From assembly GCF_014650875.1 (NCBI RefSeq), contig NZ_BMVU01000019.1:62001-126000 (forward strand): DNA of 64,000 nt, read 5' to 3'. How positions within the stretch are numbered: position 1 is the first letter of the stretch; every line of letters begins with the position of its first letter. Below, piece after piece: positions 53,221 to 62,838 of the stretch. The notes under the pieces were generated by a model. The model was not told where the DNA came from, ran no database searches, and worked only from the letters and a program-made list of their open reading frames with translations. Source of the DNA: Streptomyces minutiscleroticus (GTDB lineage Bacteria; Actinomycetota; Actinomycetes; Streptomycetales; Streptomycetaceae). Position numbers and translations under genes: made by a program.

Positions 53221-53574
53221 ATGAGCGATCTCTCCGTAGCGCCCGTCGCCGCGCACGAACCGCCGTACTACGCCGTCGTCTTCACCTCCGTGCGCACGCC
53301 GGGGGACCACGGGTACGACGAGACCTCCGAGCGGATGGAGGAACGGGTCCGGGAGGTCCCCGGGTTCCTGGGGATGGACTCGGCGCGGACGCCGGGCGGG
53401 CTCGGCGTCACGGTCGGGTACTTCCGGGACCCGGCCGCGATCGAGCGGTGGCGCGCCGACCTGGAGCACCGCGCGGCCCAGGAGCGCGGACGCGACCACT
53501 GGTACGAGGAGTACACGGTGCACGTGGCCAAGGTGGAGCGGAGCTACCGGTTCCGGCGGGCGGGCCGGCAGTAG
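53221..53574 (+). CDS. Antibiotic-biosynthesis-monooxygenase (ABM) family small protein
   Basis: 117 residues with a ferredoxin-like alpha/beta fold: YYAVVFTSVRTPGDHGYDETSERMEERVREVPGFLG then LGVTVGYFRDPAAIERWRADLEHRAAQERGRDHWYEEY, the pattern (self-dimerising, W/H in loop) of ABM proteins that handle haem, quinones or polyketides. Function cannot be assigned. ATG 53221 rather than the upstream GTG 53212; the ribosome site is poor. Confidence 0.85.
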   Translation: MSDLSVAPVAAHEPPYYAVVFTSVRTPGDHGYDETSERMEERVREVPGFLGMDSARTPGGLGVTVGYFRDPAAIERWRADLEHRAAQERGRDHWYEEYTVHVAKVERSYRFRRAGRQ

Positions 53575-53744
53575 GGGGCGCCGTCCGGTCCCTGTGGCCG
53601 GCCCCGTCCCCGGCCGGTCCCTGTCCGGGCGGGCCCTGTCCGAGCCGGTTCCCAGGGGTTCCCTGAGAGGCCCCTGTGTGTTTCTCAGGGAAATCACAGG
53701 TGGGCGAAAGGGCGCTCTCAGAGGGGCCGAGCAGGGTGTGGAGC

Positions 53745-54485
53745 ATGACCACGACCTCGCCCCAGGGGCGTACCGAACTGCTGAGGCCGGACGGGAGCCC
53801 CGTCCGAGTGCTGGTGGTGGACGACGAGCTGTCGATCACCGAGCTGCTGTCCATGGCCCTGCGCTACGAAGGCTGGCAGATCCGCAGCGCCGGTGACGGG
53901 GCCGGGGCGGTGCAGACCGCCCGGGAGTTCCGGCCCGACGCCGTGGTGCTGGACATGATGCTGCCGGACATGGACGGCCTGGCCGTGCTCGGCCGGCTCC
54001 GCCGCGAACTGCCCGACGTGCCGGTCCTCTTCCTCACGGCCAAGGACGCCGTGGAGGACCGTATCGCCGGGCTCACCGCCGGCGGCGACGACTACGTCAC
54101 CAAGCCGTTCAGCCTGGAGGAGGTCGTCGCCCGGCTGCGCGGCCTCATCCGCCGCTCGGGCGCCGCCGACCGCCGCAGCGACTCCGTGCTCGTCGTCGGG
54201 GACCTCACCCTCGACGAGGACAGCCACGAGGTGTCCCGGGGCGGCGACGACATCCACCTCACCGCGACCGAGTTCGAGCTGCTGCGCTTCCTGATGCGCA
54301 ATCCCCGCCGGGTGCTCAGCAAGGCGCAGATACTCGACCGCGTGTGGTCGTACGACTTCGGCGGCCAGGCCAACGTCGTCGAGCTCTACATCTCCTACCT
54401 GCGCCGGAAGATCGACGCGGGCCGGGAGCCGATGATCCACACCCGGCGCGGCGCCGGTTACCTGATCAAGCCCGCCGCGTCATGA
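53745..54485 (+). CDS. OmpR/PhoB-type response regulator
   Basis: 246 residues: receiver domain with acidic pair VVDDE, phosphoacceptor Asp70 in VVLDMMLPDMDGL, Thr in LFLTAKD and Lys in TKPF; winged-helix DNA-binding domain with ELLRFLMRNPRRVLSKAQILDRVWSYD. It overlaps the sensor kinase gene downstream by the ATGA tetranucleotide. The upstream region has inverted repeats around CCTGAGAGG/TTCTCAGGG (53661-53690), possibly self-regulatory. Confidence 0.95.
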   Translation: MTTTSPQGRTELLRPDGSPVRVLVVDDELSITELLSMALRYEGWQIRSAGDGAGAVQTAREFRPDAVVLDMMLPDMDGLAVLGRLRRELPDVPVLFLTAKDAVEDRIAGLTAGGDDYVTKPFSLEEVVARLRGLIRRSGAADRRSDSVLVVGDLTLDEDSHEVSRGGDDIHLTATEFELLRFLMRNPRRVLSKAQILDRVWSYDFGGQANVVELYISYLRRKIDAGREPMIHTRRGAGYLIKPAAS

Positions 54486-56107
54486 GCACGCGGCGACGGC
54501 CGCGCGCGCGGCGGCGGCCCCGGCCCCGGACGCTGCGGACGCGGCTCGTCGTCGCGTCCGTCGCGCTGATCGCCGTGGTGTGCTCCGTGATCGGCGTGGT
54601 GACGACGATAGCCCTGGACCAGCACCTGTACGACCAGCTCGACGGCAAGCTGGGCGAGACCGCCATGCGCGCGGTGGGCGGCCGGATGCCCGGCAAGGGC
54701 CTCGGCGTCGTCGCCCCCGTCGACCCGGGCGGTCCGGGCGCCGCGGAGGACGACGTCTCGGCGGGCGACAGGGTCGAGAAGGTCGTCACCCAGGGCCCCA
54801 CGCAGGTCGGGACCGTGGCGGCTCACGTGGAGGACGGCACGATCAGCAGCGCGGCCGTCGCCAGGCAGCGGAAGAACACCGACGGCTCCTTCAGGGACAT
54901 GTACGCCGTCCCGCTCAGCGCGGCGCAGAAGGCGGCGCTCGCCTCCGTGCCGCAGGACGGGGGCGCGCACTCCGTGGACGTCCCCGGTCTCGGGGAGTAC
55001 CGCGTCACGTACACGACCAGCGTGGACGGCGGTGACTCGTACTACGTCGCACTGCCGACCGAGGACGTCACCAACACCATCAGCACCCTGATCCTCGTCG
55101 AGGTCAGCGTCACCGCCGCCGGTCTCGTCGCGGCCGGCATCGCCGGGTACATCCTGGTCGGCGTCGCCACCCGGCCGCTGCGCAAGGTCGCCGCCACCGC
55201 CACCCGTGTCTCCGAACTCCCGCTGCACACCGGCGAGGTGAACCTCGACGAGCGGGTCCCGGAGTCCGAGACCGACCCGCACACCGAGGTCGGCCGGGTC
55301 GGCGCCGCGCTCAACCGCATGCTCGACCACGTGCACGGCGCGCTCCACGCCCGCCAGCAGAGCGAGATGCGCGTACGGCAGTTCGTCGCGGACGCCAGCC
55401 ACGAGCTGCGCACGCCCCTGGCCTCCATCCGCGGCTACGCCGAGCTCACCCGGCGCGGCCGGGAGCGGACCGGACCCGACACCCGGCACGCGCTGGGCCG
55501 CATCGAGTCCGAGGCCGGCCGCATGACGCTGCTCGTGGAGGACCTGCTGCTGCTCGCCCGGCTGGACGCCGGACGGCCCCTGAGCCACGCGCAGACCGAC
55601 CTGTCGCCGCTGGTCGTGGACGCCGTCAGCGACGCGCGGGCGGCCGGGCGCGACCATCTGTGGCGGCTCGACCTGCCCGACGAGCCCGCGCTGGTGTCGG
55701 CCGACGCCGCCCGCATCCAGCAGGTCATGGTGAACCTCTTCGCCAACGCGCGCACCCACACCCCGCCGGGCACCACCGTCACGGCCCGCGTGCGCCGCCA
55801 GGGCGCCTGGATCTCCGTGGACGTCGAGGACGACGGGCCCGGCATCCCGCCCGACCTGCTGCCGCGCGTCTTCGAGCGGTTCGCCCGGGGCGACAGCTCG
55901 CGCTCGCGCGCCTCCGGCTCGACGGGCCTCGGCCTCGCCATCGTGCAGGCCGTCGCGGCCGCGCACGGCGGCGCCGTCACGGTCGACAGCGTTCCCGGAC
56001 GCACGGTGTTCACCCTGCATCTGCCCGCGTCGGCGCCCGAAACGAACCCGCAACCGTACTCACAGGCACAGCACAGTGCCACCACATGGGTGCGACAGGC
56101 CGTCTGA
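54482..56107 (+). CDS. Membrane sensor histidine kinase
   Basis: 541 residues. Two membrane segments (about 22-44 and 200-225) enclose a 150-residue extracellular sensor domain; HAMP follows, then HisKA with phosphoacceptor His307 in DASHELRTPLASIRGYAEL, and HATPase (N-box VMVNLFANARTHTPP, G1 VEDDGPGIP, G2 SGSTGLGLAI). Start ATGA overlap with the response regulator. The stimulus is unknown. The kinase gene runs almost directly into the glycosyltransferase genes, suggesting control of cell-surface glycosylation. Confidence 0.94.
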   Translation: MSTRRRPRARRRPRPRTLRTRLVVASVALIAVVCSVIGVVTTIALDQHLYDQLDGKLGETAMRAVGGRMPGKGLGVVAPVDPGGPGAAEDDVSAGDRVEKVVTQGPTQVGTVAAHVEDGTISSAAVARQRKNTDGSFRDMYAVPLSAAQKAALASVPQDGGAHSVDVPGLGEYRVTYTTSVDGGDSYYVALPTEDVTNTISTLILVEVSVTAAGLVAAGIAGYILVGVATRPLRKVAATATRVSELPLHTGEVNLDERVPESETDPHTEVGRVGAALNRMLDHVHGALHARQQSEMRVRQFVADASHELRTPLASIRGYAELTRRGRERTGPDTRHALGRIESEAGRMTLLVEDLLLLARLDAGRPLSHAQTDLSPLVVDAVSDARAAGRDHLWRLDLPDEPALVSADAARIQQVMVNLFANARTHTPPGTTVTARVRRQGAWISVDVEDDGPGIPPDLLPRVFERFARGDSSRSRASGSTGLGLAIVQAVAAAHGGAVTVDSVPGRTVFTLHLPASAPETNPQPYSQAQHSATTWVRQAV

Positions 56108-56121
56108 CGACAGTCGTCGTC

Positions 56122-57690
56122 ATGCGAACCGACTCTTCTCCCGGCACCCTGCCGGCGCGGGAGCACCTCCCGGCCGGACACGCCGGTACGCCTGTCCTGG
56201 ACGTCGTGATCCCCGTCTACAACGAGGAGAAGGATCTCCGGCCGTGTGTGCTGCGCCTGCACGAGCACCTCACGCGCACCTTCCCCTACGCGTTCCGCAT
56301 CACGGTCGCGGACAACGCGTCGACGGACACCACCCCGCAGGTGGCCGCGCGGCTGGAGGCGCAGATCCCCGAGGTCCGGTCCTTCCGCCTCGAGCAGAAG
56401 GGGCGCGGCCGGGCGCTGCGCACCGTCTGGTCCGCCTCGGACGCGCCGGTCCTCGCGTACATGGACGTGGACCTGTCCACCGACCTCAACGCCCTGCTCC
56501 CGCTGGTGGCGCCACTGATCTCCGGCCACTCCGACCTCGCGATCGGCTCCCGGCTCGCCCGCTCCTCGCGGGTGGTGCGCGGCGCCAAGCGGGAGTTCAT
56601 CTCCCGGACCTACAACCTGATCCTGCGCGGCTCGCTGCAGGCCCGCTTCTCCGACGCCCAGTGCGGCTTCAAGGCGATCCGGCGCGACGTCGCCCGCGAG
56701 CTGCTGCCGCTGGTCGAGGACACCGGCTGGTTCTTCGACACCGAGATGCTGGTCCTGGCCGAGCGGGCCGGGCTGCGCATCCACGAGGTGCCGGTCGACT
56801 GGGTCGACGACCCGGACTCCACGGTGCACATCGTGAGGACCGCCACCGACGACCTCAAGGGCGTGTGGCGGGTCGGCAGGGCACTGGCCACCGGCTCGCT
56901 GCCGCTGGACCGGCTCGTCCGGCCCTTCGGCGACGACCCGCGCGACCGCGAGCTGACCGGCGTGCCGCGCGGCCTGGCCCGCCAGCTGGTCGGCTTCTGC
57001 GTCGTGGGGGCCCTGTCCACGCTGTTCTACCTGCTGCTCTACAGCGTCTTCCGGTCCTTCTCCGGGCCGCAGGCCGCCAACGCGCCGGCGCTGCTGGTCT
57101 CCGCGGTCGCCAACACCGCAGCCAACCGCCGGCTCACCTTCGGGGTGCGCGGCCGCGACCGCGCCGTCCGGCACCAGGCGCAGGGCCTGGTGGTCTTCGG
57201 CATCGGCCTGGTCCTCACCAGTGGCTCCCTGGCCGCCCTGAACGCGGCGACCAGCGACCCCGCGCACTCCACCGAACTGGCGGTGCTGATCGCGGCCAAC
57301 CTCGCGGCGACCGTGCTGCGCTTCCTGCTCTTCCGCGCCTGGGTCTTCCCCGACCGGCGCGAGGAGGCCCCGGCGCAGCGGGCCGAGGCCCCGTGGAACG
57401 CGCCGGACCGGCCGTACGCGGCGGCTCCGGCGCCCACCGCGCCGCAGGCGCCCCCGACGGCTCCGGCGGGGCAGGGCGCCCCGTACACGGCGGCTCCCAG
57501 CGCTCCGTACGGCTCCTCCGCCCCGCACGCCCCGGGCGGCCCCTACGCCTCGGGCGGCTCGCACAACCCGTACGCCTCCCGCGGCTCCTCCCGCCCCCGC
57601 GCCGGCGAGGCCGCGGACGCCCCGTGGGACGCCACCGCGCAGCTGCCGCCGGTGCGCCCGCACGACAACGATCCGAGGACCTCGCGATGA
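56122..57690 (+). CDS. Fused GT2 glycosyltransferase and GtrA-like membrane protein
   Basis: 522 residues. GT2 domain: VLDVVIPVYNEEKDLRPCV, VADNASTDTT and DVDLSTDL (DxD) as in dolichol/polyprenol-phosphate sugar transferases; then four membrane helices of the GtrA family (RQLVGFCVVGALSTLFYLLLY) that flip or anchor polyprenyl-linked sugars; a C-terminal Pro/Ala/Ser/Gly-rich tail. It starts 14 bases after the kinase stop with no clear ribosome site, and ends ATGA-overlapped with the next gene. A supplier of lipid-linked sugar for the following enzyme is likely. Confidence 0.92.
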   Translation: MRTDSSPGTLPAREHLPAGHAGTPVLDVVIPVYNEEKDLRPCVLRLHEHLTRTFPYAFRITVADNASTDTTPQVAARLEAQIPEVRSFRLEQKGRGRALRTVWSASDAPVLAYMDVDLSTDLNALLPLVAPLISGHSDLAIGSRLARSSRVVRGAKREFISRTYNLILRGSLQARFSDAQCGFKAIRRDVARELLPLVEDTGWFFDTEMLVLAERAGLRIHEVPVDWVDDPDSTVHIVRTATDDLKGVWRVGRALATGSLPLDRLVRPFGDDPRDRELTGVPRGLARQLVGFCVVGALSTLFYLLLYSVFRSFSGPQAANAPALLVSAVANTAANRRLTFGVRGRDRAVRHQAQGLVVFGIGLVLTSGSLAALNAATSDPAHSTELAVLIAANLAATVLRFLLFRAWVFPDRREEAPAQRAEAPWNAPDRPYAAAPAPTAPQAPPTAPAGQGAPYTAAPSAPYGSSAPHAPGGPYASGGSHNPYASRGSSRPRAGEAADAPWDATAQLPPVRPHDNDPRTSR

Positions 57691-59909
57691 CCGTCCACCA
57701 CGACCGGCAGGGGACGCCCCCGCCCGGCTGGGGCCCGCCGGCCGCCGACCCAGGGACTGCCACCGCGGTGCGGGAGCCCGCGCCCCCGGCACCGGCGGCG
57801 GACCACCGCCACGGCAGGTCCGGAGAGGACGGGCCCGCGCTGCCGCGCCGCCTGTGGCGCGGCAGGACCGAGGACCCGCGCTGGGCCCGTCCCGCCCTCC
57901 TCGGCCTGCTGCTCGCCACCGCGGCGCTGTACCTGTGGAACCTCAGCGCCTCCGGCTACGCCAACTCCTTCTACTCCGCGGCCGTCCAGGCCGGCAGCCA
58001 GAGCTGGAAGGCGTTCTTCTTCGGCTCCCTCGACGCGGCCAACGCCATCACGGTGGACAAGCCCCCGGCCGCGCTGTGGCCGATGGCCCTGTCGGTGCGG
58101 ATCTTCGGCCTCGACTCGTGGGCGATCCTCGTCCCCGAGGTCCTCATGGGCGTCGCGACCGTCGGCGTGCTGTACGCCGCGCTGCGCCGCCGCTTCGGCC
58201 CGGCGGCCGGCCTGATCGCGGGCGCGGTGCTCGCGCTCACCCCCGTCGCCGCGCTGATGTTCCGCTTCGACAACCCGGACGCCGCGCTCGCGCTGCTGAT
58301 GACCGTCACCGTGTACTGCGTGGTCCGCGCCCTGGAGCACGGCCGTACCCGGTGGCTGGTCTGGGCGGGCGTCGTGGTGGGCCTGGCCTTCCTGGTCAAG
58401 ACGCTCCAGGCGTTCCTGGTCCTGCCGCCGCTGGCACTGCTGTACGCGGTGTGCGCGCCGGTGCGGCCGCGCAGGCGGTTCGGGCAGCTCGCGTGGTCGG
58501 CCCTCGCGACGGTCGTCGCCGGCGGCTGGTGGGTCGCGGTCGTCGAGCTGTGGCCCGCCTCCTCCCGCCCGTACATCGGCGGCTCGCAGAACAACTCCTT
58601 CCTGGAGCTGACCTTCGGCTACAACGGTCTCGGCCGCATCAACGGCGAGGAGACCGGCAGCGTCGGCGGCGGAGGCGGCGCGGGCGGCGGCCAGTGGGGC
58701 GAGACCGGCTGGGACCGGATGTTCAACTCCGAGATCGGCGGCCAGATCTCCTGGCTGCTGCCGGCCGCGCTGATCCTGCTGGTCGCGGGCCTGGTCCTGA
58801 CGCGCAGGGCCGCCCGTACGGACGCCGTGCGCGCCTCGTTCCTCGCCTGGGGCGGCGCGCTGCTGACGACCACGCTGGTCTTCAGCTTCATGGCCGGCAT
58901 CTTCCATCAGTACTACACGGTGGCCCTGGCCCCGTACCTCGCGGCCGTGATCGGCATGGGTGTCACCGTCCTGTGGAGGGAGCGCGCCCGGACCTGGGTG
59001 GCGCCGGCGCTCGCCGCCGCGGTGACGGCGACGGCGGCCTGGGGCTACGTGCTCCTGAACCGCACCCCCGACTACCTGCCCTGGCTGAAGTGGCCGGTCC
59101 TGGTCGGCGGCCTCGTCGCCGCCCTCGGTCTGATCTTCGTGGCGCGGCTCGGCCGCGGACTGGTGCTCGCGACGGTCGGCCTCGGCTTCGCGGCCTCGCT
59201 CGCGGGCCCGACCGCCTACACCCTGAGCACGCTGAACACGGGCCACACCGGCTCCATCGTCACGGCGGGACCGTCCGGCGCGAGCATGATGGGCGGCGGA
59301 CGCGGTGGCGGTCCCGGCGGCGGGGGCGGCGGCTTCCCCGGCGGAGGCCAGGGCCGGCAGGGCGGCGGCATGGGGCAGCCCCCCACCGGCGGCAACGGCG
59401 GCGGCTTCCCGGGCGGCGGCTTCAACGGCGGTCGGAACCAGCAGGGCCAGAACGGCCAGGGCTCGCAGGGCGCGCAGAACGGCATGCCCGGCGGCACGGG
59501 CGAGGGCGGCGGATTCGGCGGCGGAGGCGGCGGCATGGGCGGCCTGCTCAACGGCGCGACCGTCGGCTCCGAGGCCGAGAAGCTGCTGGAGGAGGACGCG
59601 GGGGACTACACCTGGGTCGCCGCGGCCGTCGGCGCGCAGAACGCGGCCGGCTACCAGCTGTCCACCGGCAGCCCGGTCATGGCGATCGGGGGCTTCAACG
59701 GCAGCGACCCGTCCCCGACCCTCGCGCAGTTCAAGGAGTACGTGGAGGAAGGGAGGATCCACTACTTCATCGCGGGCGGTACGGGCGGCACGGGCGGCGA
59801 CTCCGACGCCTCCTCCCGGATCAGCACCTGGGTGCAGGAGAACTTCGAGGAGGTGACGGTCGGCTCGGCCACCTTCTACGACCTGACCCGGCCGACGACC
59901 GGCGACTGA
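57687..59909 (+). CDS. ArnT/PMT-like (GT39/GT83) membrane glycosyltransferase
   Basis: 740 residues with about 10-12 membrane helices. DAANAITVDKPPAALWPMAL, MFRFDNPDAALAL and GWWVAVVELWP match actinobacterial mannosyltransferase-like enzymes that use a polyprenyl-phosphate sugar donor. A Gly/Asn-rich stretch (residues about 530-620: GGGRGGGPGGGGGGF, repeats) precedes the extracellular C-terminal domain (EEDAGDYTWVAAAVGAQNAAGY). Overlap ATGA with the GT2 gene shows they are produced together. Confidence 0.92.
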   Translation: MTVHHDRQGTPPPGWGPPAADPGTATAVREPAPPAPAADHRHGRSGEDGPALPRRLWRGRTEDPRWARPALLGLLLATAALYLWNLSASGYANSFYSAAVQAGSQSWKAFFFGSLDAANAITVDKPPAALWPMALSVRIFGLDSWAILVPEVLMGVATVGVLYAALRRRFGPAAGLIAGAVLALTPVAALMFRFDNPDAALALLMTVTVYCVVRALEHGRTRWLVWAGVVVGLAFLVKTLQAFLVLPPLALLYAVCAPVRPRRRFGQLAWSALATVVAGGWWVAVVELWPASSRPYIGGSQNNSFLELTFGYNGLGRINGEETGSVGGGGGAGGGQWGETGWDRMFNSEIGGQISWLLPAALILLVAGLVLTRRAARTDAVRASFLAWGGALLTTTLVFSFMAGIFHQYYTVALAPYLAAVIGMGVTVLWRERARTWVAPALAAAVTATAAWGYVLLNRTPDYLPWLKWPVLVGGLVAALGLIFVARLGRGLVLATVGLGFAASLAGPTAYTLSTLNTGHTGSIVTAGPSGASMMGGGRGGGPGGGGGGFPGGGQGRQGGGMGQPPTGGNGGGFPGGGFNGGRNQQGQNGQGSQGAQNGMPGGTGEGGGFGGGGGGMGGLLNGATVGSEAEKLLEEDAGDYTWVAAAVGAQNAAGYQLSTGSPVMAIGGFNGSDPSPTLAQFKEYVEEGRIHYFIAGGTGGTGGDSDASSRISTWVQENFEEVTVGSATFYDLTRPTTGD

Positions 59910-59931
59910 CGGCCGCGTCCCCTTCCCAGCG

Positions 59932-59970
59932 GGGCGGTGCCCCAGGACCCTGTGTCCTGGGGCACCGCCC
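59932..59970 (+). terminator. Terminator of the two-component/glycosyltransferase operon
   Basis: Perfect 16-bp stem (59932-59947 / 59955-59970) with a 7-base loop, 22 bases after the stop. Confidence 0.88.
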
Positions 59971-60008
59971 TGTGCGCACGCGTGTGCGCATGCGCGCAGG
60001 TGTCGTTG

Positions 60009-60038
60009 TACGCCGTAAGAGACTTGTTCTACGGTGTA
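60009..60038. promoter_or_regulatory. Imperfect palindrome TACGCCGTA-N12-TACGGTGTA, candidate TetR operator
   Basis: Nine-base half-sites pair at eight of nine positions and overlap TATAGC, a -10-like word at 60036. It lies 82-111 bp before the MFS exporter start. The TetR gene two genes downstream (61969) is the likely regulator. Confidence 0.6.
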
Positions 60039-60119
60039 TAGCAATCAATCCCGCAGCGATTTCCGCAGTACTCCCGCGGCACCCCGCCGGAGTCGTCGAG
60101 AGCCGGAGAAGGGGCCCGT

Positions 60120-61655
60120 ATGACGACCCTCCAGACGCCCGGGACCGACCGGGGCCATCCCCGGCGGTGGCTGATCCTGGGAGTGATCTGCCTGGCGCAG
60201 CTCACCGTGCTGCTCGACAACACCGTCCTGAACGTGGCGATCCCCTCCCTCACCGAGGAGCTGGGCGCGGCCACCTCCGACGTCCAGTGGATGATCAACG
60301 CCTACTCGCTCGTGCAGTCCGGCCTGCTGCTCACCGCGGGCAGCGCCGCCGACCGCTACGGCCGCAAGAAGATGCTGGTCGCGGGGCTCGCCCTGTTCGG
60401 CGTCGGCTCGCTGATCGCCGGACTCGCCGGTTCCACGGGGCAGTTGGTCGCGGCGCGGGCCGGCATGGGCGTCGGCGGGGCGCTGCTGCTCACCACCACC
60501 CTCGCGGTCGCCCTGCAGATCTTCACGCCCGACGAGCACCCCCGGGCCATCGGCATCTGGAGCGCGGTGAACGCGCTCGGCTTCGCGGCGGGGCCGCTGC
60601 TCGGCGGCTTCATGCTCGACCACTTCTGGTGGGGCGCGATCTTCCTGGTCAACCTGCCGGTCGTGGCGCTCGGCCTGGCCGCCGTGGCCGCCCTCGTCCC
60701 CGAGTCGAAGAACCCCCGGGGCGACCGCCCCGACCTGCCGGGCGCGCTGTTGTCGACGGTCGGCATGACCGCGCTCGTGTACGCGATCATCTCCGGGCCC
60801 GAGCACGGCTGGGCCTCCGGCCGCGTCCTGGCCACGGCGGCCGTCGCGGCCGCGGTCCTCGCCCTCTTCGCGTACTGGGAGAACCGCGTCGAGCACCCGA
60901 TGCTCGACCTGCACTTCTTCAAGGACCGCCGGTTCACGGGCGCGGTCGCGGGCGCGGTCCTCATCACCTTCGGGATGGGCGGCGCGCTGTTCCTGCTCAC
61001 GCAGCACCTGCAGTTCGTCCTGGGCTACGGGCCGCTGGAGGCGGGGCTGCGCACGGCGCCGCTCGCCCTCACGGTCGTCGTCCTCAACTTCTCGGGCGTG
61101 TCGGCGAAGTGGACGTCCCGGCTCGGCACGCCGCCGTCGATCGGGCTCGGCATGGTGCTGATGTCGTCCGGCCTGGTGTCGATCGCGACCCTCGCCCGCC
61201 ACGGCTACGCGGGCACCCTGCTCGGCCTGCTGCTGATCGGCGTGGGCTGCGCGATCGCCAACCCCGCGATGGCGCACGCCGTCATGAGCGCCATCCCGCG
61301 GGAGAAGGCCGGTGTGGGCGCCGGGATCAACGGCACGCTCGCCGAGTTCGGCAACGGCCTCGGCGTGGCGGTCCTCGGCGCCGTGCTGAGCTCCCGTTTC
61401 GCCGCGCTGGTCCCGGTCGCCGCCGCGTCGCTGCCCGCCGCGCTCGCCGCCGCGGACTCGGCGCGGGAGCGGGAGCGGATCACCGAGGCCTTCTCCTCGG
61501 GCCTGGCCACCAGCCAGCTGGTGGGCGCGGTCTCGGTGCTCCTCGGTGGTCTGCTGGCCATGGAGCTGCTGCGCAGAGCGGGGCGCGCACGGCCATCGGT
61601 CGAGGACGGCGTACCGCCCGCGCGCCCCCCGGCCGGGGCGCACGCCGACGACTGA
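60120..61655 (+). CDS. MFS multidrug efflux transporter (DHA2 / EmrB-QacA family)
   Basis: 511 residues with 14 membrane helices expected. LDNTVLNVAIPSL (motif D1), QWMINAYSLVQSGLLL, GSAADRYGRKKML (motif A) and GPLLGGFMLD (motif C) are diagnostic of proton-driven drug exporters. GAGAAGGGG precedes ATG 60120 by 5 bases. Regulated most likely by TetR gene 61969-62748 through the palindrome at 60009-60038. The drug is unknown. Confidence 0.93.
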   Translation: MTTLQTPGTDRGHPRRWLILGVICLAQLTVLLDNTVLNVAIPSLTEELGAATSDVQWMINAYSLVQSGLLLTAGSAADRYGRKKMLVAGLALFGVGSLIAGLAGSTGQLVAARAGMGVGGALLLTTTLAVALQIFTPDEHPRAIGIWSAVNALGFAAGPLLGGFMLDHFWWGAIFLVNLPVVALGLAAVAALVPESKNPRGDRPDLPGALLSTVGMTALVYAIISGPEHGWASGRVLATAAVAAAVLALFAYWENRVEHPMLDLHFFKDRRFTGAVAGAVLITFGMGGALFLLTQHLQFVLGYGPLEAGLRTAPLALTVVVLNFSGVSAKWTSRLGTPPSIGLGMVLMSSGLVSIATLARHGYAGTLLGLLLIGVGCAIANPAMAHAVMSAIPREKAGVGAGINGTLAEFGNGLGVAVLGAVLSSRFAALVPVAAASLPAALAAADSARERERITEAFSSGLATSQLVGAVSVLLGGLLAMELLRRAGRARPSVEDGVPPARPPAGAHADD

Positions 61656-61719
61656 GCACCGGGTGCGGCCACCGGTGCGCCAGAACGGTGTCCGAACGGT
61701 TCCGGCCGCGTGCGCGAGG

Positions 61720-61850
61720 CCGGACCGGAGCCCGTCCGCACAGCCGGAACCGATCTCGTCCGCACGGCCGGTCCCGGCCCGGTCCGCACGGTCCGGTCAC
61801 GGTGCTGTCCGCACGGCCGGTCCCGTCCCGCGCACACGGCCGGAACCGTT
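61720..61850. repeat. Intergenic tandem array, 24-25 bp period, four to five copies
   Basis: GTCCGCAC(A/G)G at 61734, 61758, 61782 and 61807, then a degenerate copy near 61832, spaced 24, 24 and 25 bp. It fills the spacer between the MFS exporter and TetR. Confidence 0.82.
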
Positions 61851-61968
61851 CGGGCACCGCCTAGCATCGGAACGGGCGGACCGGGAAGTTCCGGCGGCCG
61901 CCCGCGCAAGGCCCGGCGGACGTGCCGCGTCCCGGGGCCAGGACTCCGAGTTCCGAGGAAGGTGCGCC

Positions 61969-62748
61969 ATGGTGAGGACAGCCGGCCGGTCCGAGCGCCC
62001 GGCCCGGACCAGCGTCTGGTTGGAGGGCAAGGAGCCCCGGGGCGGCGCGTCGCGCGGCGGGGGCCAGCCCTCCGGCCTCGACCGGGACCTGATCACGCGG
62101 ACCACCGTGCGGCTGCTGGACGCGGAGGGGCTGGCGAAGTTCTCCATGCGCCGGCTCGCCGCCGAGCTGAACGTCACCGCGATGTCCCTCTACTGGTACG
62201 TGGACACCAAGGACGACCTGCTCGAACTCGCCCTGGACGCCGCGTTCGGGGAGATGGACCTGCCGGACCCGGACGCCGGCGACGCGGACTGGCGCGACCA
62301 GCTGCGCGCGCTCGCCACCGCGTACCGCGGACTGCTGGTGCGCCACCCGTGGCTGTCGCCGCTCGCCGGGACCTTCCTCAACATCGGCCCGCACTCGCGC
62401 GGCTTCTCCTCCGCCGTGCAGCGGGTGGTCCGCAGGACCGGCCTGCCCGCCCAGGGACAGATGGGGGCGACCTCGGCGGTCTTCCAGTTCGTGTACGGCT
62501 TCGGCACGATCGAGGGCCACTTCATCGCACGCTGCGCGGCGGCCGGCATGACCCAGGAGGCCTACTTCCGCAAGGCGATGTCGTCCGTCGCCGGGGACCC
62601 GGACCTGGGCGACGTGGTGCGGCGCTCCGCCGACCTCATGGCGGCCCGGGGCGGCGACACGGTCGAGGAGATGCGCGAGCGCGACTTCACGTTCGCGCTG
62701 GAACTGCTGATCGCGGGCATCGAGGCGATGGTGGAGCGGGCGGAGTAG
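61969..62748 (+). CDS. TetR-family transcriptional regulator
   Basis: 259 residues: helix-turn-helix LITRTTVRLLDAEGLAKFSMRRLAAELNVTAMSLYWYVDTKDDLLELALD with DNA-contact residues in MSLYWY(V)DTK; the C-terminal domain resembles TetR_C (tetracycline-repressor-like ligand pocket). GAGGAAGG 7 bases before ATG. Probably represses the MFS exporter gene upstream. Confidence 0.93.
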   Translation: MVRTAGRSERPARTSVWLEGKEPRGGASRGGGQPSGLDRDLITRTTVRLLDAEGLAKFSMRRLAAELNVTAMSLYWYVDTKDDLLELALDAAFGEMDLPDPDAGDADWRDQLRALATAYRGLLVRHPWLSPLAGTFLNIGPHSRGFSSAVQRVVRRTGLPAQGQMGATSAVFQFVYGFGTIEGHFIARCAAAGMTQEAYFRKAMSSVAGDPDLGDVVRRSADLMAARGGDTVEEMRERDFTFALELLIAGIEAMVERAE

Positions 62749-62780
62749 CGCACGGCCGCCGCCCCCGCGGGGCACGGGAA

Positions 62781-62814
62781 GGGCCCGGGGACGGCACGCA
62801 CCGTCCCCGGGCCC
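62781..62814. terminator. Bidirectional terminator
   Basis: Perfect 14-bp stem GGGCCCGGGGACGG with loop CACGCA between convergent TetR and PPOX genes. Confidence 0.82.
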
Positions 62815-62838
62815 CGCGGCATCCGCGCGCCCGCGGCT

